From NCBI RefSeq assembly GCF_003997495.1, contig NZ_RZRU01000007.1, positions 124,001 through 188,000 on the forward strand: a DNA stretch of 64,000 bases, given 5' to 3'. The stretch comes from Mesorhizobium sp. M7A.F.Ca.US.008.03.1.1 (lineage in GTDB: Bacteria; Pseudomonadota; Alphaproteobacteria; Rhizobiales; Rhizobiaceae). The notes under the pieces were generated by a model that searched no databases, was not told the origin of the DNA, and saw only the letters and a program-made list of their open reading frames with translations. The translations under genes and the position numbers were made by a program. Shown here one piece after another: positions 24,815-35,651 of the stretch (position 1 is the stretch's first letter; each line of letters begins with the position of its first letter).

Positions 24815-26461
24815 ATGGAAGTCGCCGTCTTCATTCTGGTCGTGCTCGTCTTCGTGGCGCTTTCCGGCGCTCTGGTTCGCATGGTGCGGGTGCCGTTGCC
24901 GGTGCTGCAGATTGCGATCGGTGCCGCGCTCGCCTGGCCGGTGCGCGGCATCCATGTCGAGATCAATCCGGAACTGTTCCTGCTGGTGTTCATTCCGCCG
25001 CTGCTGTTCGGCGATGCCTATGGTGCACCGAAGCGTGAACTGATGGCGCTGCGCGGACCGATCCTGGATCTGGCCATAGGGCTGGTCTTCTTCACCATCG
25101 TCGGCTTCGGCTACGCCTTGCATTGGCTGGTGCCGAGCATCCCTCTGATGGTCGCTTTTGCGCTTGCCGCGGTGCTGTCGCCGACCGACGCGGTCGCCGT
25201 GTCCTCGATCGTCGACAGGAATGTCGTCCCGGCGCGGCTGATGCACATTCTTGAAGGCGAGTCGCTGCTCAACGATGCGTCGGGGCTGGTTATGTTCCGC
25301 TTTGCCGTCGCAGCAGTGCTGACCGGCAGCTTTTCCCTTGCCGCGGCTTCGCTCAGTTTTCTCTTTGCCGTGGCGATCGGCATCCTGATCGGCGTGGCGG
25401 CGCTGTTCGTTGCCGCCAAGCTGCTGCAATTGCTCAACCGGATCGGCGGCGTGCCGGCCGAGGCGCAGGTGCTGGTGATGGTGTTGCTGCCCTTCATCTC
25501 CTATCTCGGCGCCGAGCATGTTGGGGCTTCGGGTATTTTGGCGGCTGTTACCGCCGGCCTGCTCACCGGCGGCTCCGGCGTGTTTCGCTTCCTCGGCGTC
25601 TCGGCGCGCATGCAGACGATGTCGCTGTGGACGACGCTTTCCTTCGTTTTCAACGGTGCTCTCTTCATCGTGCTCGGGCTGCAGCTTCCCGACATCATCC
25701 GCCATGTGCCGCCGGAACTCATGAGCCTGCATCCGATCATCCAGCCGATCGCGACCGTCATTGCGCTGACGCTGTGCCTGATCGCGCTGCGCTTCCTGTG
25801 GATCTGGGTTGGCGATCTCGCGGCCGGCATCGCCGCGCGTCTGGGCAAGCGCAAGGTGGAGCCGTTCGGGCTGCGCGTGCGACTTGCCGGTTCGGTGGCC
25901 GGCGTGCGCGGCGCCATTACGCTGGCCGGCATATTGTCGCTGCCGCTCGCCATGCCGGATGGCTCGCCGTTTCCGGCGCGCGACCTGGTCATTTTCCTGG
26001 CCGCCGGCGTCATCATCTGCTCGCTGGTCTTCGCCAGTCTCGCTCTGCCGACGATCGCCAGGGGGCTGGTCGAGCCCGGTGAGGATGCCGGCGCCGCCGA
26101 GGAGCGCCTGGCGCGTGTCGGCGCCGCCAAGGCCGCAATCGCGCGCATTGAGAGCATTGCCGGAGCCGCTGATGATGAGGGAGGCGAGGTGCCCGGCGCC
26201 AGGCTTGCCGCCGCCGATAATATCGTCGCTGGTTACCGGCGCCGCATCGCCGCCTCGGACGAAGCCGATGAGGCCCGCGCCGAGGCGCGCGAAGCCGGAA
26301 GGCTGGAACTCGAATTGAGATTTGCGGGCATCGAAGCCGAGCGCGAGGCCGTGCGTGCCATGTTTCGCAGCGGCGAGATCAACGACCATACGTCGCAGGC
26401 GCTGTTCACCGAGATCACGCTCACCGAGGCCTTGCTGAAAGGCCGGAAGGCGAGGAAATAA
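24815..26461 (+). CDS. Na+/H+ antiporter, CPA1 family (YjcE/NhaP-like)
   Basis: A 548-residue protein with 11-12 hydrophobic helices in the first 420 residues. The CPA1 motifs are ALAAVLSPTDAVAVSSI (TDAVAV ion site), ILEGESLLNDASGLV (GESLLND) and RLAGSVAGVRGAITLAGI. The last 130 residues are a soluble, charged, probably helical tail. It exchanges cytosolic Na+ for H+. The ATG at 24815 starts directly at the first helix. Its stop is 180 bp before glyA, and it may be its own unit. Confidence 0.9.
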   Translation: MEVAVFILVVLVFVALSGALVRMVRVPLPVLQIAIGAALAWPVRGIHVEINPELFLLVFIPPLLFGDAYGAPKRELMALRGPILDLAIGLVFFTIVGFGYALHWLVPSIPLMVAFALAAVLSPTDAVAVSSIVDRNVVPARLMHILEGESLLNDASGLVMFRFAVAAVLTGSFSLAAASLSFLFAVAIGILIGVAALFVAAKLLQLLNRIGGVPAEAQVLVMVLLPFISYLGAEHVGASGILAAVTAGLLTGGSGVFRFLGVSARMQTMSLWTTLSFVFNGALFIVLGLQLPDIIRHVPPELMSLHPIIQPIATVIALTLCLIALRFLWIWVGDLAAGIAARLGKRKVEPFGLRVRLAGSVAGVRGAITLAGILSLPLAMPDGSPFPARDLVIFLAAGVIICSLVFASLALPTIARGLVEPGEDAGAAEERLARVGAAKAAIARIESIAGAADDEGGEVPGARLAAADNIVAGYRRRIAASDEADEARAEAREAGRLELELRFAGIEAEREAVRAMFRSGEINDHTSQALFTEITLTEALLKGRKARK

Positions 26462-26559
26462 CGACCCGCAGGCTTGGCTGGCGCAATCCGGCCAGCAAAT
26501 TTCGCGCCGCAAACGTGGCGGGGCGAAAACAACTGTGTTAATGGCGCGGCAAATGCAAG

Positions 26560-26600
26560 TCGCCCAAAACTGTGCAGCGGTTTTGGAACAACGGCATGCA
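26560..26600 (+). promoter_or_regulatory. glyA leader element, possibly a dispersed rhizobial motif
   Basis: The glyA upstream region contains AACTGTGCAGCGGTTTTGG directly followed by AACAACGGCATGCATAAA. I recall very similar strings (GGTTTTGGGA.AACGACATGCATAAA) upstream of or at ends of many rhizobial genes. Whether it acts as a promoter, a leader element or a repeat is not visible from one copy. No glycine-riboswitch fold was recognised. Confidence 0.4.
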
Positions 26601-26640
26601 TAAATCGAAAATTGCCCCCGAACCCCGAGGATTTCAGGCC

Positions 26641-27954
<1,314 letters not shown>

Positions 27955-28030
27955 CGCGATAGGAAGTCTTGCCGCCTGCTGCAACGACAAGCGTCGTCTC
28001 AGCAGGCCGGGGCGACCGGCAGGAGCCTTG

Positions 28031-28681
28031 ATGATGCGACCATTTCGTTTCGCCGACCTTGGCGCCGTTGGCGCTCTGGCTGCTTTGATCGCCGTGCCTT
28101 TCCCCGGCATCGCCTTGGCGCAAACCGCCCCTGCTCAAGCCGCGCCCGCGCAACCCGCACCTCAGGCCGAGCCCGCGGCGCCAGCCCAGGCGGCACCCAA
28201 GCTCGAAACCTTTGGCAGATGGTCGACCCTGGTCGACGAGGTCGACACCGGTGAGGATCTGCGCAAGACCTGCGCGGCCTCGACCGCCTTCATCGGCGCT
28301 GGCGGCGAGAGCGGCGTTCTGACGCTCATCATCACGAATGGCGATGCACTGCCGCCGGATGCCTACCCGTCCATAGTGATCGCCGTCGACAACAAGGCCT
28401 TGCCGGCCGGCAAGTCGGTTGCCGCCATCTTCGGCGACGACAAGGGCCGCGTCACTACCAGGCTCCATTCCGATGGCTCCGTCAACGGCCGGCTCAGCTG
28501 GACCGCGGACAACCAGGCCAAGACCAGCCTGGCGCTCCTGCGCGCCATGCGCCGGGCATCGGTGCTTGATGTCTCCTTCGGCGATGCGCCGGTTGGAAGC
28601 ATATCCATGGACGGCTTCACCAAGGCCTATCGCAGTCTCGGCGCATCGTGCGGGTTTCCGACCGCCGACGTTGCTCCCTGA
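28031..28681 (+). CDS. Secreted protein with Ala/Pro-rich linker, unknown function
   Basis: A 216-residue protein. Its signal peptide (hydrophobic GAVGALAALIAVPFPGIALA) is followed by an Ala/Pro/Gln-rich linker of about 35 residues and a compact domain (TFGRWSTLVDEVDTGEDLRK, VIAVDNKALPAGKSV, SISMDGFTKAYRSLGASCG). Two cysteines could form a disulfide. The domain layout is reminiscent of IalB-like invasion proteins (stress on a disulfide and FxxAY-type helix), but the match is weak. AGGAG is 5-8 nt before two adjacent ATGs (28031 and 28034). Confidence 0.7.
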   Translation: MMRPFRFADLGAVGALAALIAVPFPGIALAQTAPAQAAPAQPAPQAEPAAPAQAAPKLETFGRWSTLVDEVDTGEDLRKTCAASTAFIGAGGESGVLTLIITNGDALPPDAYPSIVIAVDNKALPAGKSVAAIFGDDKGRVTTRLHSDGSVNGRLSWTADNQAKTSLALLRAMRRASVLDVSFGDAPVGSISMDGFTKAYRSLGASCGFPTADVAP

Positions 28682-28838
28682 GGACGTCGGTACGCTGTGC
28701 GGCTGCCTGGCGAGGCTGGCAATCCTGCTTGCGCCTCGCTATCTCTGAAGGGCGAGGGGCTGTTGGTGACACTTTGCCATCACTGCAAAAACCTCTAAGC
28801 CTTTCGCTTCACCAGATTCGCCAACCAAAGGCTTCTCC

Positions 28839-29318
28839 ATGCGCTGTCCCTATTGCCAGTCGGAAGATACGCAGGTGAAGGATTCGCGCCCCGCCGAGGA
28901 TGGCGCGGCGATCCGCAGGCGGCGCGTCTGCCCCGATTGCGGCGGCCGCTTCACCACCTTCGAGCGCGTGCAGTTGCGCGACCTCGTGGTGGTCAAGAAA
29001 TCGGGCCGCAAAGTGCCGTTCGACCGCGACAAGCTGTTGCGCTCGGTGGAGATCGCCGTTCGCAAGCGCAATGTCGATCCCGAGCGCATCGACCGCGCGG
29101 TGACCGGCATCGTGCGCCAGCTCGAAAGTTCCGGCGAGACGGAAGTGGCCTCCGGTGAGGTTGGCCGGCTGGTCATGGAAGCGCTGAAATCGCTCGACGA
29201 TGTCGCCTATGTCCGTTTCGCCTCGGTCTACCGCAATTTTCGCGAGGCCAAGGATTTCCACGAATTGCTGGGCGAGCTCAAGGGGGACGAAATCAAGGGC
29301 GAAGAGGACGCCAACTGA
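28839..29318 (+). CDS. nrdR: Transcriptional repressor NrdR
   Basis: A 159-residue repressor of ribonucleotide reductase genes. The N-terminal zinc ribbon has Cys3, Cys6, Cys31 and Cys34 ([19 protein letters not shown]). The ATP-cone domain follows ([32 protein letters not shown]), which senses ATP/dATP. It begins the nrdR-ribD-ribE run; ribD starts 2 nt after its stop. Confidence 0.96.
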   Translation: MRCPYCQSEDTQVKDSRPAEDGAAIRRRRVCPDCGGRFTTFERVQLRDLVVVKKSGRKVPFDRDKLLRSVEIAVRKRNVDPERIDRAVTGIVRQLESSGETEVASGEVGRLVMEALKSLDDVAYVRFASVYRNFREAKDFHELLGELKGDEIKGEEDAN

Positions 29319-29320
29319 GC

Positions 29321-30436
29321 ATGACTGCAAGCCAACAGGCCACCCTTGATCGCCGCTTTATGGGAGCGGCACTCAGACTGTCGCGAAAAAATGCCGGGCG
29401 CACCGCGACCAACCCGTCTGTCGGCACGCTGATCGTGCGAGATGACGGCAATGGTCCGATGATCGTCGGCACCGGCGTTACCGCTGTCGGCGGCCGTCCG
29501 CATGCCGAGACCGAGGCCCTGGCCGAGGCCGGCGAGCTCGCGCGCGGCGCCACCGCTTACGTCACTCTCGAACCTTGCGCCCATCATGGCCGTACGCCGC
29601 CTTGCGCCAACGCGCTGGTCAACGCCGGCGTTGCGCGCGTCGTCGGCGCCGCCAGCGATCCCGATTCGCGCGTGTCCGGCAAGGGCTACGCAATCCTGCG
29701 TGCCGCCGGTGTCGAGGTGGTGGAGAAGGTGTTGGCCGAGCAAGCCTCCGAGCAGATGGCCGGCTATTTGATTCGTTCGTTGAGAAAACGCCCGGAAGTG
29801 ATTCTCAAGCTTGCGCTTTCCAGCGACGGAAAGATCGGCAGGGAAGGCGGTGGGCAGGTGTCGATCACCGGCGATATAGCGCGCCGCGAAGTGTATCTGA
29901 TGCGGGCCGAGGCGGACGGCATACTGGTTGGTATCGGCACGGCCCTTGAGGATGATCCGGCCCTGACGGTGCGTTTGCCGGGGCTGGAGAACCGTTCGCC
30001 TGCCCGCATCGTGCTCGACCGCCAGATCCGGTTGCCGGAGGCTTCGAAACTGGCTTCGGGCGTGGACCGGGTGCCGCTCTATGTCGCCGCTTGCCTGGAG
30101 GCCGATCCGCTGCGGCGGGCAGCGCTCGAACGCGCTGGCGTCCGCTTCATAGGCACCGAGACCCATGAGGGCGGTATCGCGCTGCCGGAACTGCTCGAGG
30201 ATCTGGCCGCGCTCGGCATGGCCAGCGTGCTGGTTGAGGGCGGCGCCAGGGTGGCGAGCGCTTTCCTGGCCGATGGGCTGGTCGACCGCATCGTGCTGTT
30301 CCACGGGCCGGAAGCGATCGGCGACGACGGCATTGCATCGCCGATCGACGCCGACCATATCCCGGCAGGTTTTCGCAAGCTTCGCGAGATGCGTTTCGGC
30401 GAAGACAGCTACGCCGAGTGGATAAGAGACCTTTAG
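29321..30436 (+). CDS. ribD: Riboflavin biosynthesis deaminase/reductase RibD
   Basis: A 371-residue bifunctional enzyme for two early steps of riboflavin synthesis. The N-terminal deaminase has the zinc site His61-Ala-Glu63 (GRPHAETEAL) and Cys86/Cys95 (LEPCAHHGRTPPC). The C-terminal reductase has LKLALSSDGKIG and VLVEGGARVASAFL. The operon context with nrdR just upstream and ribE 12 bp downstream is normal for alphaproteobacteria. Confidence 0.96.
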   Translation: MTASQQATLDRRFMGAALRLSRKNAGRTATNPSVGTLIVRDDGNGPMIVGTGVTAVGGRPHAETEALAEAGELARGATAYVTLEPCAHHGRTPPCANALVNAGVARVVGAASDPDSRVSGKGYAILRAAGVEVVEKVLAEQASEQMAGYLIRSLRKRPEVILKLALSSDGKIGREGGGQVSITGDIARREVYLMRAEADGILVGIGTALEDDPALTVRLPGLENRSPARIVLDRQIRLPEASKLASGVDRVPLYVAACLEADPLRRAALERAGVRFIGTETHEGGIALPELLEDLAALGMASVLVEGGARVASAFLADGLVDRIVLFHGPEAIGDDGIASPIDADHIPAGFRKLREMRFGEDSYAEWIRDL

Positions 30437-30448
30437 GGATCAACACCG

Positions 30449-31066
30449 ATGTTTACCGGAATTGTCACCGATGTCGGCACTGTCGCTTCCGTCAAACCTC
30501 TGAGGGAAGGGGTGGGTTTGCGCATCGACACCGCCTATGATCCGCAGACCATCGCGATTGGTGCCTCGATCTCCTGCGGCGGTGTCTGCCTGACGGTTAC
30601 CGCCTTGCCCGACAGCGGCTCGAACGCGCGCTGGTTCGAGGTCGAGGCCTGGGAAGAGGCGCTTAGGCTGACGACGGCGATGGGCTGGAAGTCGGGCACG
30701 CGGATCAATCTGGAGCGGGCGCTGAAGATCGGCGACGAACTCGGCGGCCACATCGTTTCGGGCCATGTCGACGGCATAGCCGAAATCGTCGAGCGCAAGG
30801 ACGAGGGCGATGCGGTACGCTTCACGCTGGAGGCGCCGCGCGACCTGGCGAAGTTCATCGCGCCCAAGGGGTCGGTCGCGCTCGACGGCACCTCGCTCAC
30901 CGTCAACAAGGTCGAAGGCACGCGCTTCGACGTGCTGCTGATCCACCATTCGCTGACCGTGACCACCTGGGGCGAGCGCAAGGTCGGCGACCGCGTCAAT
31001 CTCGAGATCGACACCATGGCCCGCTACGCGGCGCGGCTGGTGGAGGCTGCCAAAGAGGGGCTTTGA
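30449..31066 (+). CDS. ribE: Riboflavin synthase, alpha chain
   Basis: A 205-residue protein with two lumazine-binding barrels. It starts with the canonical MFTGIVTDVGTV; barrel 1 has SISCGGVCLTV and GHIVSGHVDGIAEI, and barrel 2 has APKGSVALDGTSLTVN and DRVNLEIDTMARY. It dismutates two 6,7-dimethyl-8-ribityllumazine molecules to riboflavin. It is normally followed directly by ribH, but here a toxin-antitoxin remnant of about 600 bp lies between. Confidence 0.96.
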   Translation: MFTGIVTDVGTVASVKPLREGVGLRIDTAYDPQTIAIGASISCGGVCLTVTALPDSGSNARWFEVEAWEEALRLTTAMGWKSGTRINLERALKIGDELGGHIVSGHVDGIAEIVERKDEGDAVRFTLEAPRDLAKFIAPKGSVALDGTSLTVNKVEGTRFDVLLIHHSLTVTTWGERKVGDRVNLEIDTMARYAARLVEAAKEGL

Positions 31067-31102
31067 GTGTGTCAGCCGCCTGCACCTGATTGTGAGGCTC
31101 AG

Positions 31103-31363
31103 ATGGATACAAAAGTGATCACCGCTAACGTTCCGCTGCCGCTAGCAGAAAAGGTGGATCAGTTGGCTGCCCGCCTTGAGCGCCCGCGCGGCTGGATCGT
31201 CAAACAAGCTCTATCCGCGTGGGTGGATTTGGAGGAGGAGCGCCGACGGCTCACGCTTGAAGCAATGGCCGATGTCGACGCAGGACGTGTCGTCGATCAC
31301 CAGGCCGTGCAGGCGTGGGCTGAGAGTCTTGGTACCGAAAAGCCACTGCCGGTGCCTCGTTGA
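31103..31363 (+). CDS. CopG/ParD-type ribbon-helix-helix antitoxin
   Basis: An 86-residue protein with the ribbon-helix-helix fold: ITANVPLPLAEKVDQLAARL then RPRGWIVKQALSAWVDLEEE. The C-terminal tail ends in a charged toxin-binding segment. Its stop overlaps the start codon of a ParE-like toxin frame (TGATG). RHH antitoxins repress their own operon. The partner toxin is frameshifted. Confidence 0.85.
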   Translation: MDTKVITANVPLPLAEKVDQLAARLERPRGWIVKQALSAWVDLEEERRRLTLEAMADVDAGRVVDHQAVQAWAESLGTEKPLPVPR

Positions 31364-31636
31364 TGGAATTGAAATGGACCGACAAGGCTCTGTCCGACTC
31401 TCCGGCTCCATAATTTTCTCGCGCCAGCAAATGGCCCGGCGGCTGCACGTGCAGTGCAGTCGCTTACTGCCGCACCGGCGCGGTTAGTCGGGTATCCGCG
31501 CATCGGTGAGAAACCAGAAGAATTCGAGCCACGAGAAGTGCGCCGCATTTTGGTAGGCAGCTACGAAATTCGTTATGAAATACAGAACACGACAATTTCC
31601 GTGTTGCGCCTGTGGCATACGCGAGAAGATCGATAG
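31363..31636 (+). pseudogene. ParE/RelE-type toxin with a single-base frameshift
   Basis: The ATG at 31363 reads MELKWTDKALSD and then hits a stop in 5 codons. Skipping one base at 31399 opens a frame that runs LRLHNFLAPANGPAAARAVQ and on through PRIGEKPEEFEPREVRRILV to RYEIQ...LRLWHTRED, stopping at 31636. The joined product of about 90 residues has every ParE element in order, including the conserved C-terminal HTRED. The toxin is therefore disrupted by one extra base (or a two-base loss), unless this is a sequencing error. Confidence 0.82.
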
Positions 31637-31714
31637 CGCGCGTCCATCCCGCAATCTTCCGCTTGCGGTCAACCCGGCTTCGGCCTAAGTCACCGGCGAT
31701 CCCCGGAGACTTTT

Positions 31715-32209
31715 ATGGCTGGCACATCCCAACACGGCAAAGCCTTCATTCGTCCGAAGACGAAGGCCCATCTGCTCATTGTCGAAGCGCGCTTTCACGA
31801 CGACCTGGCCGACGCGCTGCTCGACGGCGCGACAAGCGCGCTCGATGAAGCGGGCGCGACTTACGACGTCGTCACCGTTCCAGGTTCGCTCGAGATCCCC
31901 GCGGTGATCACCTTCGCACTGGACGGCGCGACGGAAGGCGGCACACATTATGATGGCTTTGTCGCGCTCGGCACCGTCGTCCGCGGCGACACCTATCATT
32001 TCGACATTGTCGCCAATGAATCCAGCCGCGCGCTCATGGACCTGACCGTGCAGGACTCGGTCTGCATCGGCAACGGAATCCTCACCACCGAGAATGACGC
32101 CCAGGCCTGGACTCGCGCCAAGCGCTCGGAAGGCGACAAGGGCGGCTTCGCGGCACGTGCGGCGCTGACCATGATTGCCCTCAAGGAACAACTGGGAGCG
32201 CGATCGTGA
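31715..32209 (+). CDS. ribH: 6,7-dimethyl-8-ribityllumazine synthase
   Basis: A 164-residue lumazine synthase condensing 5-amino-ribitylamino-uracil with dihydroxybutanone phosphate. It has [34 protein letters not shown], the phosphate-binding [19 protein letters not shown] (catalytic His), and [14 protein letters not shown]. The GTGA overlap couples it to nusB. It was probably once directly attached to ribE. Confidence 0.96.
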   Translation: MAGTSQHGKAFIRPKTKAHLLIVEARFHDDLADALLDGATSALDEAGATYDVVTVPGSLEIPAVITFALDGATEGGTHYDGFVALGTVVRGDTYHFDIVANESSRALMDLTVQDSVCIGNGILTTENDAQAWTRAKRSEGDKGGFAARAALTMIALKEQLGARS

Positions 32210-32706
32210 GCGAACCCGCTTCGCCCGGCCAGCCGGCAGTGCGCCACGCCAACAAGCGCGGCGCTGCCCGTCTGGCCGCCGTGCAGGCGCTCTATCAGAT
32301 GGATGTCGCCGGCAGCGGTGTCTTCGAGATCACCGCCGAATACGAGGCGTTCCGCCTTGGCAAGGAAGTCGACGGCGCGCTCTATCGCGAGGCCGATGCG
32401 CAATGGTTTCGCGCTATCCTGGCGGGTGTCGTCGAGAACCAGAAGACCATCGATCCGATCATCCGCCAGGCGCTGACCGAGGACTGGCCTCTGTCGCGGC
32501 TCGATTCGACGCTGCGCGCCATTCTGCGTGCCGGCGTCTACGAGTTGATGAAGCGCGAGGATGTCCCCGTCGCGGTCATCGTCTCCGAATATGTCGACAT
32601 CGCCAAGGCCTTCTACGAGGAGGACGAGCCGAAGCTGGTCAATGCCGTGCTCGACCGTGTGTCTCGCCGGGTGCGTGGCGAGGGGCGCGGCAAGGACGCA
32701 TCATGA
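32206..32706 (+). CDS. nusB: Transcription antitermination factor NusB
   Basis: A 166-residue all-helical Nus[21 protein letters not shown] at the N-terminus, [17 protein letters not shown] and [20 protein letters not shown] later. It binds boxA RNA with NusE in rRNA antitermination. A GTG start overlaps the ribH stop, and its own stop overlaps the next start codon (ATGA). Confidence 0.95.
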   Translation: MSEPASPGQPAVRHANKRGAARLAAVQALYQMDVAGSGVFEITAEYEAFRLGKEVDGALYREADAQWFRAILAGVVENQKTIDPIIRQALTEDWPLSRLDSTLRAILRAGVYELMKREDVPVAVIVSEYVDIAKAFYEEDEPKLVNAVLDRVSRRVRGEGRGKDAS

Positions 32707-33914
32707 CGGCCATCGCCCTTGAGGCTGGTCAGGAGGCGCGCCGCACCGCTTTGATCCTCGCCGCCTCGCAGGCGATCATCGGCTCGGCCGCTCCCATCGC
32801 CATCTCCGTGGGGGCGCTGGCCGGGCAATATCTGCTTGGCCCCGACAAATCATTGGCGACGGCGCCGATCACCGGCTTCAACATCGGTGTGGCGCTCGGT
32901 GCGCTGCCTGCAGCGGCCATCATCCGCAGCATGGGCCAGCGCGGCGGTTTCATGACCGGCACGATCGTCACGGCGCTCGGTGGCCTGATCACCACTCTGG
33001 CGCTTTTTCAAGGCAGCTTCTGGCTGTTTGCCTTCGGCTTGCTCACGATCGGTGTCGGCGGCGCCTTCGTCCAACAGTTCCGCTTCGCCGCCGCCGACAA
33101 CGCACCGGCGGAATTCAAGGCGCGCGCCATCTCCTTCGTGCTGGCCGGTGGTATCGTCACCGCCATCCTCGGGCCGCAGATTGTTATCTTCACCCGCGAA
33201 TTGTTGGCGCCGGTCATGTTTGCCGGTTCGTTCATCTCCATCCTGCCGCTGGCCGCCGTCGGCGCCATCATCCTGTCGTTCCTGCGGCTTCCGGCGAAAG
33301 CATCCGGCAAGGTGGAGATCGCCGACAGCGATGCCAGGCCATTGGCTGAAATCGTCACGCAGCCGCGTTTCGTCGCCGCGCTTTTCTGCGCGGTCGGCAG
33401 CTATGCGCTGATGAGCTTCGTCATGACGGGCGCACCGCTGGCCATGGTCGGTTGCGGCCTGTCGGAGAACGACGCGACGCTCGGCATCTCCTGGCATGTC
33501 ATGGCGATGTTCGCGCCAAGCTTCTTCACCGGCTCGCTGATCCATCGCTTCGGCGCCGAACGCATTGTGGCCACCGGCCTGATCCTGCTCATCGGCTGCG
33601 CCATTGTCGCTCTGTCGGGCCTGGCGCTGTGGCAGTTCTGGACGTCGCTGATCCTGCTGGGCCTTGGCTGGAACTTCGGCTTCATCGGTGCGACCGCGAT
33701 GGTGGCCGCGACCTACCGGCCGTCGGAAAAGGGCAAGGTGCAAGGCTTCCACGACTTCGTCCTGTTCGGCTCCGTCGCCTGCGCCTCGCTGATGTCGGGC
33801 ATGGTCTACAATGCCTGGGGCTGGGAGATGCTGAACTGGATAGTCTTTCCGGTCACCGTCCTGTGCTTCGTGGCGCTCGGCGCGTTGAAGCTGACAAGCG
33901 CGCGCCCGGTTTGA
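32703..33914 (+). CDS. MFS transporter (YbfB/12-TM efflux-like)
   Basis: A 403-residue, 12-helix MFS protein. It has [26 protein letters not shown] between helices 2 and 3 in degenerate form, the [17 protein letters not shown] loop and [20 protein letters not shown]. The ATGA overlap with nusB makes it part of the rib-nusB transcript. The substrate is unknown; a flavin-related substrate would be a guess from location only. Confidence 0.87.
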   Translation: MTAIALEAGQEARRTALILAASQAIIGSAAPIAISVGALAGQYLLGPDKSLATAPITGFNIGVALGALPAAAIIRSMGQRGGFMTGTIVTALGGLITTLALFQGSFWLFAFGLLTIGVGGAFVQQFRFAAADNAPAEFKARAISFVLAGGIVTAILGPQIVIFTRELLAPVMFAGSFISILPLAAVGAIILSFLRLPAKASGKVEIADSDARPLAEIVTQPRFVAALFCAVGSYALMSFVMTGAPLAMVGCGLSENDATLGISWHVMAMFAPSFFTGSLIHRFGAERIVATGLILLIGCAIVALSGLALWQFWTSLILLGLGWNFGFIGATAMVAATYRPSEKGKVQGFHDFVLFGSVACASLMSGMVYNAWGWEMLNWIVFPVTVLCFVALGALKLTSARPV

Positions 33915-33922
33915 CGCCAAAC

Positions 33923-34495
33923 CTATGCGTCCGGCGGCAACACCTGAAGCACCCGCGCTATGAACATGTGGAACTCAGCCATGTAGTTGCGTAGGAAGTC
34001 CTCGGTTGATTCGACCGTCACTTCGCCGTCGGCCGTTATCAGTCCTGGCGTGAACTGGATATAAGCTTCCGGCGCATTCATCTGGGGTGAGTTGCAGAAG
34101 CTCAGAACGCTGCGCAGGCTTTGTTGAGCGACAGCGGTTGCGATGGCGCCCGGCGATGTTCCGATGACGGCGGACGGTTTGCGCGCGAATGAGTTCTTTC
34201 CATAGGGGCGGCTGGCCCAATCGATCGCGTTCTTTAATCCGCCAGGGATCGAGCGATTATACTCCGGGGTAACGAACAGGACGGCCTGAACGGAGGCGAT
34301 CGCCTTTTTGAAATCCTGGGCGACCGGTGGGAAGTCCGCATCATAATCGTAGCTGTAAAGGGGCAAATCCCTGAAGGCGATTTCCGTCATTTCCAGTTCC
34401 GGAGGAGCCAGTTGCACGAGCGCCTTCGCGAGCTTGCGGTTGATAGATTCCCGGGCGAGACTTCCGATGAGGTAACCGACTTTGTGTATGGCCAT
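33923..34495 (-). CDS. NADPH-dependent FMN reductase (ArsH/ChrR-type)
   Basis: A 190-residue flavodoxin-fold oxidoreductase: phosphate-binding loop VGYLIGSLARESINRKLAK, and FMN-site motifs FVTPEYNRSIPGGLKNAIDW (characteristic of chromate/quinone reductases) and PSAVIGTSPGAIATAV. The ATG at 34495 is preceded by GGAGAGCGTGTC. It reduces quinones or metals in the cytosol at the cost of NADPH. It is convergent with the nusB-linked MFS gene and divergent from the osmolyte importer. Confidence 0.9.
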   Translation of the reverse strand: MAIHKVGYLIGSLARESINRKLAKALVQLAPPELEMTEIAFRDLPLYSYDYDADFPPVAQDFKKAIASVQAVLFVTPEYNRSIPGGLKNAIDWASRPYGKNSFARKPSAVIGTSPGAIATAVAQQSLRSVLSFCNSPQMNAPEAYIQFTPGLITADGEVTVESTEDFLRNYMAEFHMFIARVLQVLPPDA

Positions 34496-34702
34496 GACAC
34501 GCTCTCCGTGTTTGTCCACCCGCACCCTTACTGCATTATCCGCCAGATGGCGGCAGATCGCCAGCGCCGCCTCGAGAACGGCCTTTGGAACAAAAATATT
34601 GCGCTGATCCCCTTTCTTATGAAACCGTGTGCCCCGACTGGCCGTTGAAGCCATGCTCATATGCGGCCACCGCATTTCGGTTCATAGCAAGGGGTTTTCA
34701 CG

Positions 34703-35614
34703 ATGTTTTCAGTCAAGTTTCTGGCCGGCGCGGCATTGGCGCTCGGCATCACGGTGGCTTCCGCCAATGCCCAGGTGGTTGTCTCTTCGAAGATCGACAC
34801 CGAGGGTGGCGTGCTCGGCAACATCATCCAGCTCGTCCTCAACGCCAACAACATCAAGACATCTGACCGTATCCAGCTCGGCGGCACGCCGGTGGTGCGC
34901 AAGGCCATCACCGCCGGCGAGATCGACATCTATCCCGAATACACCGGCAACGCCGCCTTCTTCTTCGAGAAGGCCGACGATCCGATCTGGAAAGATGCCG
35001 CCAAGGCCTATGAGACGGCCAAGAAGCTCGACTATGACGCCAACAAGATCGTCTGGCTGTCGCCGTCGCCCGCCAACAACACTTGGGCGATCGCGCTGCG
35101 CAAGGAGGTTGCCGAGACCAACAAGCTCGCCACGCTCACCGACTTCGGCAAATATGTCGCCGGCGGCGGTCAGGTGGTGCTGGCGGCTTCCGCCGAATTC
35201 GTCAACTCGGCTGCCGCCCTGCCGGCCTTCCAGACCACCTATGGCTTCACGCTGAAGCCTGAGCAACTGATCACCCTCTCGGGCGGCGACACCGCGGCAA
35301 CCATCGCCGCAGCCGCCAACCAGACCAATGGCGCCAATGCAGCCATGGTCTACGGCACCGATGGCGGCATCGCACCGTCCGGGCTCGTCGTGCTCGACGA
35401 CGACAAGGGCGTGCAGCCGGTCTACCAGCCGGCGCCGATCATCCGCGAAGCGGTGCTGAAGGAACATCCCGAGATCGAGACGCTGCTGAAGCCGGTCTTC
35501 GCCAAGCTCGACCTCGTCACGCTGCAGGAGCTGAACGGTCGCGTGCAGGTCGGCGGCGAGCCGGTCAAGGGCGTCGCCGAAGACTTTTTGAAGAAGAACG
35601 GGTTTTTGAAGTAG
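34703..35614 (+). CDS. Glycine-betaine-type ABC substrate-binding protein (OsmF-like)
   Basis: A 303-residue OpuAC-family periplasmic binding protein. The signal peptide ends near ITVASANAQ. Ligand-site regions are SSKIDTEGGVLGNIIQLVL, EIDIYPEYTGNAAFFF and VYGTDGGIAPSGLVVL. With the three genes after it, it forms an OsmU (YehZYXW)-type importer for choline or betaine-like osmolytes. The start ATG has an AAGGGG site. It is separated from the first permease by 263 bp that carry a repeat pair. Confidence 0.88.
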   Translation: MFSVKFLAGAALALGITVASANAQVVVSSKIDTEGGVLGNIIQLVLNANNIKTSDRIQLGGTPVVRKAITAGEIDIYPEYTGNAAFFFEKADDPIWKDAAKAYETAKKLDYDANKIVWLSPSPANNTWAIALRKEVAETNKLATLTDFGKYVAGGGQVVLAASAEFVNSAAALPAFQTTYGFTLKPEQLITLSGGDTAATIAAAANQTNGANAAMVYGTDGGIAPSGLVVLDDDKGVQPVYQPAPIIREAVLKEHPEIETLLKPVFAKLDLVTLQELNGRVQVGGEPVKGVAEDFLKKNGFLK

Positions 35615-35651
35615 TCCGCGCGTTTCAACAAAGTGACGTTGGTGCCAAGCA

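Noticed and set aside
26462..26640. Glycine or other riboswitch upstream of glyA
   Set aside because: No tandem aptamer fold or conserved core could be recognised, and the region is short.
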